Shown: positions 42,918 to 51,628, counted from the stretch's first letter. The stretch: 64,000 nt of DNA from Sphaerisporangium rubeum (GCF_014207705.1 NZ_JACHIU010000001.1:4394501-4458500); one strand, 5' to 3'. Notes: generated by a model from the sequence alone, not told the origin. Numbers and translations are program-made.

Positions 42918-44189
42918 TCAGCCGCCCGCTTTGTCCGACGCGGCCAGCTGCTTCATCGCGTCGTCGACGGTGACCGATCCGCTCAGGAGCTTCTGGGACA
43001 GCCGTCCCATCAGGTCCAGCGTCTGCGAGGACAGCGGGACGTGCAGCGCGGCCTTGCCGGACTTGAGGTCCGACACGATGCCGGCGACGGCCGGGCCACC
43101 GGACGACACGTCGATGGTGGTGTCGGAGGCGATCGCGCCGGCGCTGGTGTAGAAGGCGTTCAGCGCCTCGGTCGAGGTGAGCGACCGCACGAGGTCGGCC
43201 GCCGCCTGCGGGTCCTTGGCCGTCTTGGCGACCGCGTACCCGATGCCGCCGTCGTACGGCAGGACCGGGGTGGCTCCGGGGGTGGCCACCGGGGCCTTCA
43301 TGACGCCGAGCTTCTCCGGCGTGAGGAACTCGCTGAAGTCCTTCCAGTGGCCGACGTCCGAGATCAGCCCGATGATGTGCGCGGCCTTGCCGGCCTCGAA
43401 CACGCCGAACGCGTCGTTGAACATCGCGGTGGAGTTGGCGCCGGGGCTGTTCAGGCCCTTGTCACCGGTTTCCTTCCACAGCTGGAAGACCTTCTTCACT
43501 CCGGGGGAGTTCCAGTCGCGCTTGCCTGAGACCCACTGGTCGTACTCCTCAGGGGTGAGCACGCCGGAGCCCATGCCGGACAGCCAGAACTGGGGGCCGA
43601 TGCCTTCTTTGTTGCCGAGCGCGAAGCAGTCGGCCTTCGTCGCCTTCTTGATGGCCGCGCAACTGCTGAGCAGTTCGTCCCAGGTCTTCGGCGGGCTCTC
43701 GGGGTCGAGCCCGGCCTTCTCGTACAGCGCCTTGTTGTAGTAGATCGGGTGGCCCTGCACCGTCACCGGCGCCGCGTAGACCTTTCCGTCCTTGGAGAAG
43801 GCGTCCCAGCCCGCGAGCCGCTCCTTGTCCTGCGCCACGTACTGGTCCAGGGGGAGGAGCGAGTCGACGCGGTCGCTGAGCCGGCCGCCGCCGTTGAAGA
43901 GCATGACGTCGGGTCCGGTGCCGGACTGGATGGCCCCACCGAGCAGGGTGTAGTACTGCTCGTACGGCTGTGCCACGAACTCGACGGTGACATCAGGGTG
44001 CTTCTTGGCGAAGTCGGCCTTCGCCTTCTCGATGTAGGACGCCGCGGCCGGCTCACCGGACTTCCAGTCCCAGACCACCAGCTTGCCCTTCGCCTGCGCG
44101 GCGGGGGGTGCGCTCGGTGTGGCGCTGCCGCAGCCGGCCAAGGTCAGTCCCGCGATCAGGACCGCCGGCCACAGTATTCGCTGCTTCAT
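42918..44189 (-). CDS. sugar ABC transporter substrate-binding lipoprotein
   Basis: The 423-residue lipoprotein has lipobox LAGC (Cys20), then a family 1 binding fold (LVVWDWKSGEPAAASY, GTGPDVMLFNGGG, GHPIYYNKALYEKAGLDP). It starts a four-gene operon (44189-39929) with two permeases and an enolase-superfamily enzyme. Its promoter (44268-44240) overlaps a GntR-type operator next to the divergent regulator gene. The substrate may be a sugar acid or glycoside; this is not determined. Confidence 0.92.
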   Translation of the reverse strand: MKQRILWPAVLIAGLTLAGCGSATPSAPPAAQAKGKLVVWDWKSGEPAAASYIEKAKADFAKKHPDVTVEFVAQPYEQYYTLLGGAIQSGTGPDVMLFNGGGRLSDRVDSLLPLDQYVAQDKERLAGWDAFSKDGKVYAAPVTVQGHPIYYNKALYEKAGLDPESPPKTWDELLSSCAAIKKATKADCFALGNKEGIGPQFWLSGMGSGVLTPEEYDQWVSGKRDWNSPGVKKVFQLWKETGDKGLNSPGANSTAMFNDAFGVFEAGKAAHIIGLISDVGHWKDFSEFLTPEKLGVMKAPVATPGATPVLPYDGGIGYAVAKTAKDPQAAADLVRSLTSTEALNAFYTSAGAIASDTTIDVSSGGPAVAGIVSDLKSGKAALHVPLSSQTLDLMGRLSQKLLSGSVTVDDAMKQLAASDKAGG

Positions 44190-44239
44190 AGCTGTTCACT
44201 CTCCAGAGTGCGGCCGGCGACCCCGGCCGTTTGCGCGAA

Positions 44240-44268
44240 AACGTAACTCGTATGACGTCTTACGTCAA
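44240..44268 (-). promoter_or_regulatory. importer promoter overlapping a TGACGT-CTT-ACGTCA operator
   Basis: On the minus strand TTGACG (44268-44263), 17-base spacer, TACGTT (44245-44240). The dyad TGACGT-CTT-ACGTCA (44253-44267) covers the -35 and spacer and fits the FadR-type pattern of GT-N3-AC. The regulator encoded at 44323 is the obvious binder. Confidence 0.65.
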
Positions 44269-44322
44269 TACGGGTGACATATACTGAGCTGGCTTGTCCT
44301 CGTCGGGACATCCGGAGGAAAG

Positions 44323-45093
44323 ATGACGGCACCCCAGGAAACTCCACGAAGCGTCCCGGCGACGCCGGCGTGGGTGCGGCGACCGGCCACACTCGCGAAG
44401 GCGGTGACGGCGGAGCTCGTGGAGCGCATCGTCGGCGGAGTGTACCCGCCGGGGACGCCGCTTCCAGCGGAACCCGCGTTGTGCGAGGCCTTCTCCGTGA
44501 GCCGGACCGTCGTCCGCGAAGCCGTGAAGATCCTCCAGGAGAAGGGGCTGGTGCAGGTCCGCCAGGGTGCCGGCACCATGGTGACCTCTCCCACCATGTG
44601 GGACATGCTGGACGAGCTGGTCCTCGCGGCGAGCATCGCCGAGGACGAGAGCCTCGCCATCCTCGACGACCTCGTCGTCACCCGGCGCGCGCTGGAGTGC
44701 GACATGGCGTACGTCGCCGCGCGCGTCGCCGACACCGACACCGTCGAACGCCTGCGGACGCTCGTCGACCGCATGGACGAGCTCGTGGACGACCACGTCG
44801 CCTACGCGCCGTACGACCGGGCCTTCCACGACACGATCATGCAGGCGTCCGGCAACCGCATCGGCCGCGGCGTGGTGCGTGCCCTGGAGAGCCAGGTCCT
44901 CAACACCGCCAGGTACATGGGCAACCCCGAGCGCGAGATGTGCGTGGCGTCCAACCAGGGCCACCGCCGCATCTACGAGCGCGTCGCCGCGCACGACCCC
45001 GGCGGCGCCGCCGACGCCATGTTCGCACACATCACCGACGCCTGGCTCGTCCGCAGGAACGGTCCCGGCGACCCGCGGCACGTCCTGCGGTAG
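44323..45093 (+). CDS. FadR-subfamily (FCD) GntR transcriptional regulator
   Basis: The 256-residue protein has a winged helix (about 22-95: YPPGTPLPAEPALCEAFSVSRTVVREAVKIL) and an FCD domain (about 105-235) with YDRAFHDTIMQASGNR (Asp/His metal site). GGAGGAAAG precedes the ATG. It is divergent from the importer operon; the dyad at 44253-44267 lies between the two. It most likely represses the importer and itself until the imported carboxylate or its product is bound. Confidence 0.9.
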   Translation: MTAPQETPRSVPATPAWVRRPATLAKAVTAELVERIVGGVYPPGTPLPAEPALCEAFSVSRTVVREAVKILQEKGLVQVRQGAGTMVTSPTMWDMLDELVLAASIAEDESLAILDDLVVTRRALECDMAYVAARVADTDTVERLRTLVDRMDELVDDHVAYAPYDRAFHDTIMQASGNRIGRGVVRALESQVLNTARYMGNPEREMCVASNQGHRRIYERVAAHDPGGAADAMFAHITDAWLVRRNGPGDPRHVLR

Positions 45094-45145
45094 CCCGGGC
45101 CGTCCCGCACCGGCGGGGACAGCGAGGCGCAGGCGAGTAGGGCGT

Positions 45146-45186
45146 GCGCCGGGGACGCCGGCCGGCCGTGCCGGCAGCCCCGGCGC
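45146..45186. terminator. hairpin between convergent GntR and oxidoreductase genes
   Basis: GCGCCGGGG (45146-45154) pairs with 45178-45186; the enclosed sequence is itself GC-rich and self-complementary. It lies between the two converging genes (its right end is 5 bases from the oxidoreductase stop). Confidence 0.5.
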
Positions 45187-45190
45187 TCGG

Positions 45191-46285
45191 TCACGTCGCG
45201 GCGGTCGTGGCCGCGCCTGGCAGGCCGGTGACCGGCTCGGGTCGCCGGCAGGTGCTGGCGACGGTCACGGCCGTCGAGGTCGCCGCCGCGTGCAGCAGGG
45301 ACTCCATGACGTCGAGGACGTGGTACGCCAGGGCTCCGCTCGCGCGCGGCTCGTCGCCGGGTGGGGTGGTGGCGAAGTCGGCCAGGCCCACGCCGCGGCC
45401 CGCGTCGGGGTGACCCGCCGTCGCCGGGAGCGTCTCCCAGGGGTCGGCTCCCGGCCGGGCCAGCTGGACGGGACCGTCGAAGTGGTTGGGGTCGGGGACG
45501 ACGAGCGAGCCCTGTTCGCCGTGCACCTCGATCCTCGGGGAGGTGGTGGCCTCGCCGTCGAAGCTCATCACCAGCGTGGACATCACTCCGGACGCGTGGG
45601 TGAGCACGCCGGTGATGTGGGTGTCCACGGTCACGGGGATCTCCTCGCCGCTGCGGGGGCCCGAGGCGATGGTCCGCTTGGCGCGGGTGCGGCCGGCGGC
45701 GCCGATGACCGTCGTCACCGGGCCGAACAACGTGATCAGGCTGGTGATGTAATACGGCCCCATGTCCATCAGGGGGCCGCCGCCTGGCACGTAGTAGAAG
45801 TCCGGGTTGGGGTGCCAGCGTTCGTGACCCGGGGTGATCATGGTGGCGGTGGCGGCCACCGGCCTGCCGATGAGGCCGTCGTCGATGGCCTTGCGCGCCG
45901 TCTGGGTGCCGGTGCCGAGCACCGTGTCCGGCGCGCAGCCCACCCGTACGCCGGCGGCGGAGGCGGCGCGCAGCACCTCGGCGGCCTCCGCGGTGGTGGC
46001 GGCGAGGGGCTTCTCGCCGTAGACGTCCTTGCCGGCGGCGATGGCCCGCAGCGCGATCTCGGCGTGCGCGGCGGGGATGGTGAGGTTCAGCACGACGTCG
46101 ACGCCGGGGTGCGCGAGCAGTTCCTCGACGGTCAGCGCCTCGGTGCCGGGGTACCGCCCCGCCGCCTCCCTGGCGCGTTCGTGGTCGAGGTCGGCGACGG
46201 CGGCGAGGCGCAGTTCGGGGAGGCGTTCGATGGTCTGCGCGTACTGAGCGAAGATCACGCCGCAGCCGATGACGCCGACGTTCAC
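45191..46285 (-). CDS. Gfo/Idh/MocA-family oxidoreductase
   Basis: The 364-residue protein has an N-terminal Rossmann fold (NVGVIGCGVIFAQYAQ, GKDVYGEKPLA with the conserved EKP motif) and the C-terminal alpha/beta substrate domain (DMGPYYITSLITLFGPV). Family members oxidise or reduce sugars and cyclitols, often at C3. The GTG at 46285 overlaps the ThuA stop (GTGA), so the pair is co-translated, as for ThuA/ThuB-like pairs that handle 3-keto sugars. Longer readings through the ThuA gene are out of frame with it and are not used. Confidence 0.9.
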   Translation of the reverse strand: MNVGVIGCGVIFAQYAQTIERLPELRLAAVADLDHERAREAAGRYPGTEALTVEELLAHPGVDVVLNLTIPAAHAEIALRAIAAGKDVYGEKPLAATTAEAAEVLRAASAAGVRVGCAPDTVLGTGTQTARKAIDDGLIGRPVAATATMITPGHERWHPNPDFYYVPGGGPLMDMGPYYITSLITLFGPVTTVIGAAGRTRAKRTIASGPRSGEEIPVTVDTHITGVLTHASGVMSTLVMSFDGEATTSPRIEVHGEQGSLVVPDPNHFDGPVQLARPGADPWETLPATAGHPDAGRGVGLADFATTPPGDEPRASGALAYHVLDVMESLLHAAATSTAVTVASTCRRPEPVTGLPGAATTAAT

Positions 46286-46986
46286 CGGGAGGCCCACAGC
46301 ATTCCCCTCTCGATGACGGTGCGCACGTCGCTCTGGCGCAGGACGTCGAGGCTGTGGCCCGGGGTCGCGACGAAGACCTTCCCGCTGCCCCAGCGGCGGG
46401 TCCAGATCGCCGGTGAGGTGACCTCGCGGTGCCAGGGATCGAAGGGCCGGAGTTTCTGGGTGGTGGTGGCGAGCACGTCGTTGTACTCGTCGGTCAGCAC
46501 CCAGTACTGCTCGGTGACCAGGTCGAAGTCCGCGATGCCCTTGGTGACGGGGTGGTCGGCGGCCTCGGTGAGGATGTTCACGGTGTGGGGGACGAAGTTG
46601 TCGGTCTCCGAGCCCACGCATTCGGCGGGGTCCTTGCCGGGGTGGCAGGCGAACTGGCCGCCGACGAGGTGCAGGTAGTCGGAGGAGTTGCGGAAGGAGT
46701 CGGCGATGCCGCCGTGCCAGCCCGCCAGCCCCGTTCCCGCGCGGACGGCGGAGTCGAGGCCGCGCATTTCCTCCGGCTCGATCGTGCCCATGGTGTAGCA
46801 CTGCACGACGAGGTCCACCCCGGCCATGAACGCGGTGTCCGCGTACGGCGCGGGGGAGTCGGCCCGGTGCACCTCGAAGCCGCTCTCCTCAAGGAAAGGG
46901 ATGAAGAGCTCCGTGGCCTCCACCGGGACGTGTCCCTCCCAGCCACCCCTGACCACCAGAGCCGTGCGGGTGTGATCGCGTGTCAT
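46282..46986 (-). CDS. ThuA-like (trehalose utilisation type) cytoplasmic protein
   Basis: The 234-residue protein lacks a signal peptide. ThuA landmarks are LVVRGGWEGHVP, DLVVQCYTMG, GLAGWHGGIADSF and CHPGKDPAECVG. ThuA-like proteins share a glutamine-amidotransferase-like fold and act with Gfo/Idh partners on trehalose or other glycosides, probably through 3-keto intermediates. GGGGA precedes the ATG. It heads a two-gene operon with the oxidoreductase. A secreted ThuA domain occurs at 14705. Confidence 0.85.
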   Translation of the reverse strand: MTRDHTRTALVVRGGWEGHVPVEATELFIPFLEESGFEVHRADSPAPYADTAFMAGVDLVVQCYTMGTIEPEEMRGLDSAVRAGTGLAGWHGGIADSFRNSSDYLHLVGGQFACHPGKDPAECVGSETDNFVPHTVNILTEAADHPVTKGIADFDLVTEQYWVLTDEYNDVLATTTQKLRPFDPWHREVTSPAIWTRRWGSGKVFVATPGHSLDVLRQSDVRTVIERGMLWASR

Positions 46987-47059
46987 GGTCCCCCAATCGT
47001 CTTAGCGACAAACGCCTCCAATCTTCACATTTCACACCGACAGTCACCAGAGGGTGCGG

Positions 47060-48889
47060 TCAACGGCGTACGGTGTCCTGCGCGTCCTCCTCGGCGAGGA
47101 AGCCGCCGGACTGGTGGTGCCACAGGCGCGCGTACGGGCCCTCGGCCCTGAGCAGCTCGTGGTGGTCACCCTGCTCCACGATGCGGCCCTGGTCGAGCAC
47201 GACCAGGCGGTCCATGCGGACGACCGTGCTGAGCCGGTGCGCGACCACGATCGCGGTGCGGTCGCGCATCAGACGCCACAGGGCCTGCTGGACGAGGATC
47301 TCGCTCTCGGAGTCCAGCGCGCTCGTGGCCTCGTCCAGCAGGAGGATCGGCGCGTCCCGCAAGATGGCGCGTGCGAGCGCCACGCGCTGCCGCTGACCGC
47401 CGGAGAGTTTGACGCCGCGCTCCCCCACCAGCGTGTCGAAGCCGTCCGGAAGGTCGTCGGCGAACTCGGTGACGTGCGCCGCCTCGGCCGCCGCGCGGAT
47501 CTCGGCGCCGGTGGCGCCGGGCCGTGCGAACGCGATGTTGTCGCTGAGCGACCGGTGGAACATGGCCGGGTCCTGCGGGACGTAGGCGATCATGGCGCGC
47601 AGGTCGGCCTGGCTCAGCCGGCTGATGTCCTGGCCGCCGATCAGGATCCGGCCGCCTTCGACGTCCATGAAGCGCAGCAGCAGGCGCGTGAGCGTGGTCT
47701 TGCCGCCGCCGGACCGGCCCACCAGGCCGATCTTGGTGCCGGCCGGGATGTGCAGGTCCAGGCCGTCGAAGAGGCGCGAGTGACCGGCGTGCGCGAACGC
47801 CACCCGCTCGAACCTGACCTCCGCGTCGGCCGGCCGCAGCGGCATCGGGTCGTCGGGGTCGACCACGGCCGGCGGCGTGAGGAGGAGTTCGGTGAACTGC
47901 GCGGCCTCGGTGAGCACACTCTCCACGCGGCGGTAGACCTGGTTGAACTCGAACATGATGCCGACCGCGTTGGCGTAGTAGGCGAACGTCACCACGATCG
48001 CCTCCACGCCGAGACCGCCGCGCAGCGCGACGGCGAGCAGCAGGCCGGCGGTGCTGGTGACGACCGCCAGCGGCGCGACGACCGTGTCCACCCGCAGGTT
48101 GCCGTAGTCCCACGAACGCAGCGTCAGCCTGCGCTGCTCGGCGAGCCTCACCCGGTTCTCCGCGGCCTCGCGGCGCTCCGCGGCGAACGCGCGGACGGTG
48201 TCCATGTTGGCCAGCACGTCGGCGACGTGGCCGGACACCTGCACCTTGGCGGCCTCACGCAGGTTCACCAGTTGCTGACGGCGGCGGATGAGCGGCGCCA
48301 CGACGATCCCGGTGAAGGCGATGAGGCCGACGAGCACGACGACCAGCAGCGGGTGGTAACGCCAGAGCACCACCGAGGCGAACCCCAGCGGCAGGAACTT
48401 GGCGAAGATCGAGAACGTCAGCGTGTCCATGAAGTTCTCAAACGAGCCGGAGAAGCTGAGCACCCGTTTGGTCAGCGCGCCGGCGAAGTTGTCGTGGAAG
48501 AAGGCGGCGTCCTTGGCCAGCAGTTCCTCCATGCCGCGCGCGCCGAGATGCTCCATGCCGTAGGCGTCGGTCCGGTTGACGAAGTGCATGCCGATCCGCC
48601 ACATCACCTCGCCGGCGATCAGCAGCCCGCCGAAGCCGAGGACGTACGGCATCAGCACCCCGGCGGTGGCACCCGCGCCTTCCGACAGCCGTCCGACGAT
48701 CCCGGCCACCATCAGTGGCGCCAGATAATTCAGGCAGATGTTGCCGAGTGCCGGGCCCATCAGCGCCGGCACCGTGAACCGCCACAGGCGCCGTAGTTCC
48801 CCGTTGTAGTACCGCAGTGCCAGCAGAACCGCTGATTTGCGGACAGATGAATTGTTGTCTGAAGAATCGAGAAAACCGAGCACGACCAC
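47060..48889 (-). CDS. ABC exporter half-transporter (membrane domain plus ATPase)
   Basis: The protein (about 609 residues from this start) has a type IV exporter membrane domain with about six segments (to about residue 300) and an ATPase domain (about 355-590): Walker A GRSGGGKTT, Q-loop YVPQDPAMF, signature LSGGQRQRVALARAIL, Walker B ILLLDEATSALD and switch HRLST. It should work as a homodimer, since no partner gene is adjacent. Substrate unknown; lipids, peptides or drugs are family options. The GTG at 48889 or 48883 follows GAGAGG; an in-frame ATG at 48952 lacks a ribosome site. Confidence 0.88.
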   Translation of the reverse strand: MVVLGFLDSSDNNSSVRKSAVLLALRYYNGELRRLWRFTVPALMGPALGNICLNYLAPLMVAGIVGRLSEGAGATAGVLMPYVLGFGGLLIAGEVMWRIGMHFVNRTDAYGMEHLGARGMEELLAKDAAFFHDNFAGALTKRVLSFSGSFENFMDTLTFSIFAKFLPLGFASVVLWRYHPLLVVVLVGLIAFTGIVVAPLIRRRQQLVNLREAAKVQVSGHVADVLANMDTVRAFAAERREAAENRVRLAEQRRLTLRSWDYGNLRVDTVVAPLAVVTSTAGLLLAVALRGGLGVEAIVVTFAYYANAVGIMFEFNQVYRRVESVLTEAAQFTELLLTPPAVVDPDDPMPLRPADAEVRFERVAFAHAGHSRLFDGLDLHIPAGTKIGLVGRSGGGKTTLTRLLLRFMDVEGGRILIGGQDISRLSQADLRAMIAYVPQDPAMFHRSLSDNIAFARPGATGAEIRAAAEAAHVTEFADDLPDGFDTLVGERGVKLSGGQRQRVALARAILRDAPILLLDEATSALDSESEILVQQALWRLMRDRTAIVVAHRLSTVVRMDRLVVLDQGRIVEQGDHHELLRAEGPYARLWHHQSGGFLAEEDAQDTVRR

Positions 48890-49136
48890 CCGCCTCTCTG
48901 AGCCCACGGCCATGGCCATGGTGACCCAGCGTGGGGGGCGGGAGCGAACCATTTTCGCCGGGTTGCGCGGACAAACTTAGCGAAATCACACATATCTCGA
49001 CAGGCGATTATCCGTCCCGGAGGTGATCACGGTCCCCGGCGACCACCTCGAACGCACCTGGACCGTGCCGTTTCGAGCTGGGGTTCTCGGGCAGTCGGGG
49101 GGTGGTTAGGCAGCACGACTTGACCCGGAGGCAGAC

Positions 49137-49841
49137 ATGACCATCACTTGGGTGGCCGTTGTTGTTGCCGTGGTGGTGGCGATCGTCGCGGTCGGATACT
49201 TCGCCACGAGGCAGCAGCGCAGGCGGCGGTTGCAGGAGCGCTTCGGCCCGGAATACGAAAGGGCCGTCAAGGAACGGGAGAGCCGGCGCGAGGCCGAGCA
49301 GGACCTGCGCGAGCGGGAACAGCGCCATGCGCAGCTCGACATCAAGGACCTCGCACCCGAGACTCGCTCGATGTACGCGAAGAAGTGGACCGAGGTGCAG
49401 GAGCGCTTCGTGGACGCGCCGGGGTTCGCCGTCACGGAGGCCGATCACCTGGTCACGTCGGTGATGGCCGACCGCGGCTACCCGACGGAGGGCTTCGAGC
49501 AGCAGGTCGCCGACCTGTCGGTGGCCCACGGGGCGACGATGGACCACTACCGGACGGCGCACCAGATCAGCAGCCGCGCCGCGCGGCAGGAGGCGTCCAC
49601 CGAGGAACTGCGGCAGGCGATGGTGCACTACCGGGCCCTGTTCGAGGAACTGCTCGGCGCCGGCACCGGCCACGGCACCACCGGTCGCGAGCACATGAAC
49701 GGTGTCGCGGACCACGACCGTGGCGACGGCGCCGCGGACCGCGCCGCCGCACGGCCCGACGTGGCGGCCGAGCGCGCGCGTGAGCACACAGCGGCGACGT
49801 CCGACGCGCGTGACGCCGGTCGCGACGGGCAGAGGGGGTGA
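49137..49841 (+). CDS. membrane-anchored protein of unknown function
   Basis: Not recognised as a named family. The 234-residue protein has one N-terminal membrane segment (residues 5-21), a basic stop (RQQRRRRLQERFG), a charged helix (about 40-66) and a helical domain (about 78-175) starting KKWTEVQERFVDAPG. The tail is hydrophilic and low in complexity. The helical domain has a clear paralogue in the next gene (RQRWREVQASFVDDPRDAV). GGAGG precedes the ATG, and the stop overlaps the next start. The topology suggests a cytoplasmic domain tethered to the membrane. Proteins of this kind are common in actinomycetes near stress sigma loci. Confidence 0.85.
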   Translation: MTITWVAVVVAVVVAIVAVGYFATRQQRRRRLQERFGPEYERAVKERESRREAEQDLREREQRHAQLDIKDLAPETRSMYAKKWTEVQERFVDAPGFAVTEADHLVTSVMADRGYPTEGFEQQVADLSVAHGATMDHYRTAHQISSRAARQEASTEELRQAMVHYRALFEELLGAGTGHGTTGREHMNGVADHDRGDGAADRAAARPDVAAERAREHTAATSDARDAGRDGQRG

Positions 49842-50716
49842 CGGCGGTGGAGCCTTATCGCCGTGATCAGGCGGACGACGGTGACAGGGAGAGGAACTCC
49901 GGGGTGAAGGACAGAGACGAAGCAACGGCTTTCGGCCGTGAGAGCGACTTCGACCGGCTGGGGAACGACGGCGACGCGGCGAACCCGGTGACGGCCGAGG
50001 AGGACGGCCGGGTGCGCGAGGAGGCCGGCCGGGTGAACGACCCCGACGGCATCGGCCCCGACGGACGCGTGGACGACCCCGACGGCATCGGGCCGGACGG
50101 ACGCGTGGACGACGTGGACGGCATCGGCCCGGACGACAAGCCGGGCCAGGTCCACCGGCCCGGCCACGACAGCGACGTGCTGGTCGCGGGGACCACCGCG
50201 GGGACCGGCCTCGACGCCGACCCCGAGCACGGGCCCGGCGAGGCCGACGCCGCCGAGCGTGACCGGCCGGCCGACCTGGCCGATTACCCCGATCCGTCCG
50301 AACATCCCCGGCCCGGAGACCTGAGTGCTCCGGCGGCCGAGATCCCCGAGCCGGTGACGGCCGAGCCGGTGCTCGCCGGCCACGGGGACGTGCCGGACGT
50401 CGTGCCGCCGGCCTCCCCCGCCGGGACCGGCGACGGTGTGGACTTCCGGCAGCGGTGGCGCGAGGTGCAGGCGAGCTTCGTCGACGACCCGCGCGACGCC
50501 GTGCGCCAGGCCGACGAGCTCGTGGACGAGGTCTTCGACCGCGTCGTGAAGCGCAAGCAGGAGCTGACCGACCGCTGGAAGGACGCCGACCAGGGTGACA
50601 CCGAGCGCCTGCGCGTCACCCTGCGGGAGTACCGCTCCCTGCTCGACGATCTCGCCGAAATCGCCGACCACCCCGCCGGATCGGACTCCCGACCGGCCCG
50701 ACACCTCGCGAGGTAG
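49838..50716 (+). CDS. acidic repeat-containing protein of unknown function, paralogue of the preceding gene
   Basis: Not recognised. The 292-residue protein is very acidic in its first two thirds, with three copies of a 12-residue repeat DPDGIGPDGRVD (residues about 68-102; DNA 50039-50143). The last 90 residues form the helical domain RQRWREVQASFVDDPRDAVRQ to LREYRSLLDDL, which matches the previous gene. No membrane segment. The GTG at 49838 overlaps the previous stop; a GTG at 49847 has better spacing to GAGGGGG and may be the true start. Confidence 0.82.
   Translation: MTAVEPYRRDQADDGDRERNSGVKDRDEATAFGRESDFDRLGNDGDAANPVTAEEDGRVREEAGRVNDPDGIGPDGRVDDPDGIGPDGRVDDVDGIGPDDKPGQVHRPGHDSDVLVAGTTAGTGLDADPEHGPGEADAAERDRPADLADYPDPSEHPRPGDLSAPAAEIPEPVTAEPVLAGHGDVPDVVPPASPAGTGDGVDFRQRWREVQASFVDDPRDAVRQADELVDEVFDRVVKRKQELTDRWKDADQGDTERLRVTLREYRSLLDDLAEIADHPAGSDSRPARHLAR
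50039..50143 (+). repeat. 36-base tandem repeat, about three copies
   Basis: Units start at 50039, 50075 and 50111 and encode DPDGIGPDGRVD with small changes; the third is slightly shorter. Confidence 0.85.
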
Positions 50717-50718
50717 AC

Positions 50719-50910
50719 ATGCTGGCCATCGCCGCGGCGATCGTCTTCGGGATCGCCTTCCTGTTCGCTCTCATCGGGACGAGCATCGGGATCTCCACCA
50801 CCGCACTGCTGGCTCTCGGGCTGTGCCTCCTCGCACTGCACCAGGGCGGCATCGGCACCTCGTCGGTCGGCGGCGGCAACTGGCGCGGCTACCGCCGCGC
50901 TCGCCGGTGA
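50719..50910 (+). CDS. small membrane protein (63 residues)
   Basis: Two hydrophobic segments (about 3-22 and 27-41) are followed by a Gly/Arg tail (GGGNWRGYRRARR). The ATG is 2 bases after the previous stop, with GCGAGG upstream, so it belongs to the same operon as the two preceding genes. Function unknown. Confidence 0.75.
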   Translation: MLAIAAAIVFGIAFLFALIGTSIGISTTALLALGLCLLALHQGGIGTSSVGGGNWRGYRRARR

Positions 50911-50923
50911 CCCGCTGAGCCTG

Positions 50924-50958
50924 CCGCGCGGGCCCTTCCGGGCCTCGGGCCCGCGCGG
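50924..50958 (+). terminator. 12-bp stem hairpin after the small membrane protein gene
   Basis: CCGCGCGGGCCC (50924-50935) pairs with 50947-50958; the first of two hairpins in tandem. Confidence 0.65.
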
Positions 50959-50963
50959 TGAGA

Positions 50964-51001
50964 GAGAGGGCGCCGTCGCCCCCCGGCGACGGCGCCCTCT
51001 C
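50964..51001. terminator. 17-bp stem bidirectional terminator
   Basis: 50964-50980 pairs perfectly with 50985-51001 around CCCC, between the plus-strand operon ending at 50910 and the minus-strand gene ending at 51185. Confidence 0.8.
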
Positions 51002-51184
51002 ATGTTCTCCGAGTGTCAGGCACGGCCCGAGGACCGGGCCGTGAGAAGGCGGCCTCCAGGAGGTGACGAGGTGGGTGGCGCGGATCGCGGGGGACAGCGC
51101 GGGGGACAGCGCGGCGGACAGCGTCCAGCGGACACGACCTTCGGCGCGCGCCTCGACGGTTCTCCCCCGCCGCCACGGCGGAAG

Positions 51185-51628
51185 TCACAAAGGGAAGCGC
51201 ATGGTCAGATGGGTGCCGGTGCGGCCGGTGATGAGGGTCAGCTCCTTGGCCAGGCGGCGGGCCACCCACAGGCCCATGCCGCTGGTGGAGTAGTCGTGCG
51301 GCGCGGTCATGCCAGGGGTGTCGGTGATGATCCAGTGACCCTCGTCGTGGATCTGCACCACCAGGTCGCCCTCGTCGCACCAGACGCGCATACAGGCTTT
51401 GGACGTGCCGTGGGTCACGGCGTTGGTGGCCACCTCGTTGACGGCGACCAGGTAGTCGCCGACCGCGCTCTCCGGCATGCCGGCGCGGCGGGCCTGGAGT
51501 GCGGCGAAGTCACGGACGCCGGGGAGGTCCCCCACCCGGAACGTCATCTCGAAGACGGCGGTGCCGATGGGAGGGGTCGAGTCCCCGTCCGCGCGGATAC
51601 GGGGATGCGGGACCTGGTCCTCGTTCAC
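51185..51628 (-). CDS. RsbW-like anti-sigma / ATP-binding protein
   Basis: The 147-residue protein belongs to the HATPase_c_2 anti-sigma kinases. The N-box VNEVATNAVTHG, a VQIHDEG motif and GMGLWVARRL (G2-like) are clear. Such proteins bind a SigB-type factor and phosphorylate a STAS antagonist. The SigB-like gene starts about 1 kb upstream and a STAS gene follows, so the set may be one partner-switching module. The GTG at 51628 follows TTATCGGGTGA; no ideal site is visible. The minus strand continues to the sigma gene without an obvious joint operon, because a terminator (51818) lies between. Confidence 0.85.
   Translation of the reverse strand: MNEDQVPHPRIRADGDSTPPIGTAVFEMTFRVGDLPGVRDFAALQARRAGMPESAVGDYLVAVNEVATNAVTHGTSKACMRVWCDEGDLVVQIHDEGHWIITDTPGMTAPHDYSTSGMGLWVARRLAKELTLITGRTGTHLTMRFPL

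Noticed and set aside
45191-46801. A 536-codon reading of the Gfo/Idh gene
   Set aside because: Its N-terminal part lies across the ThuA gene in another frame; the Rossmann fold starts at 46285.
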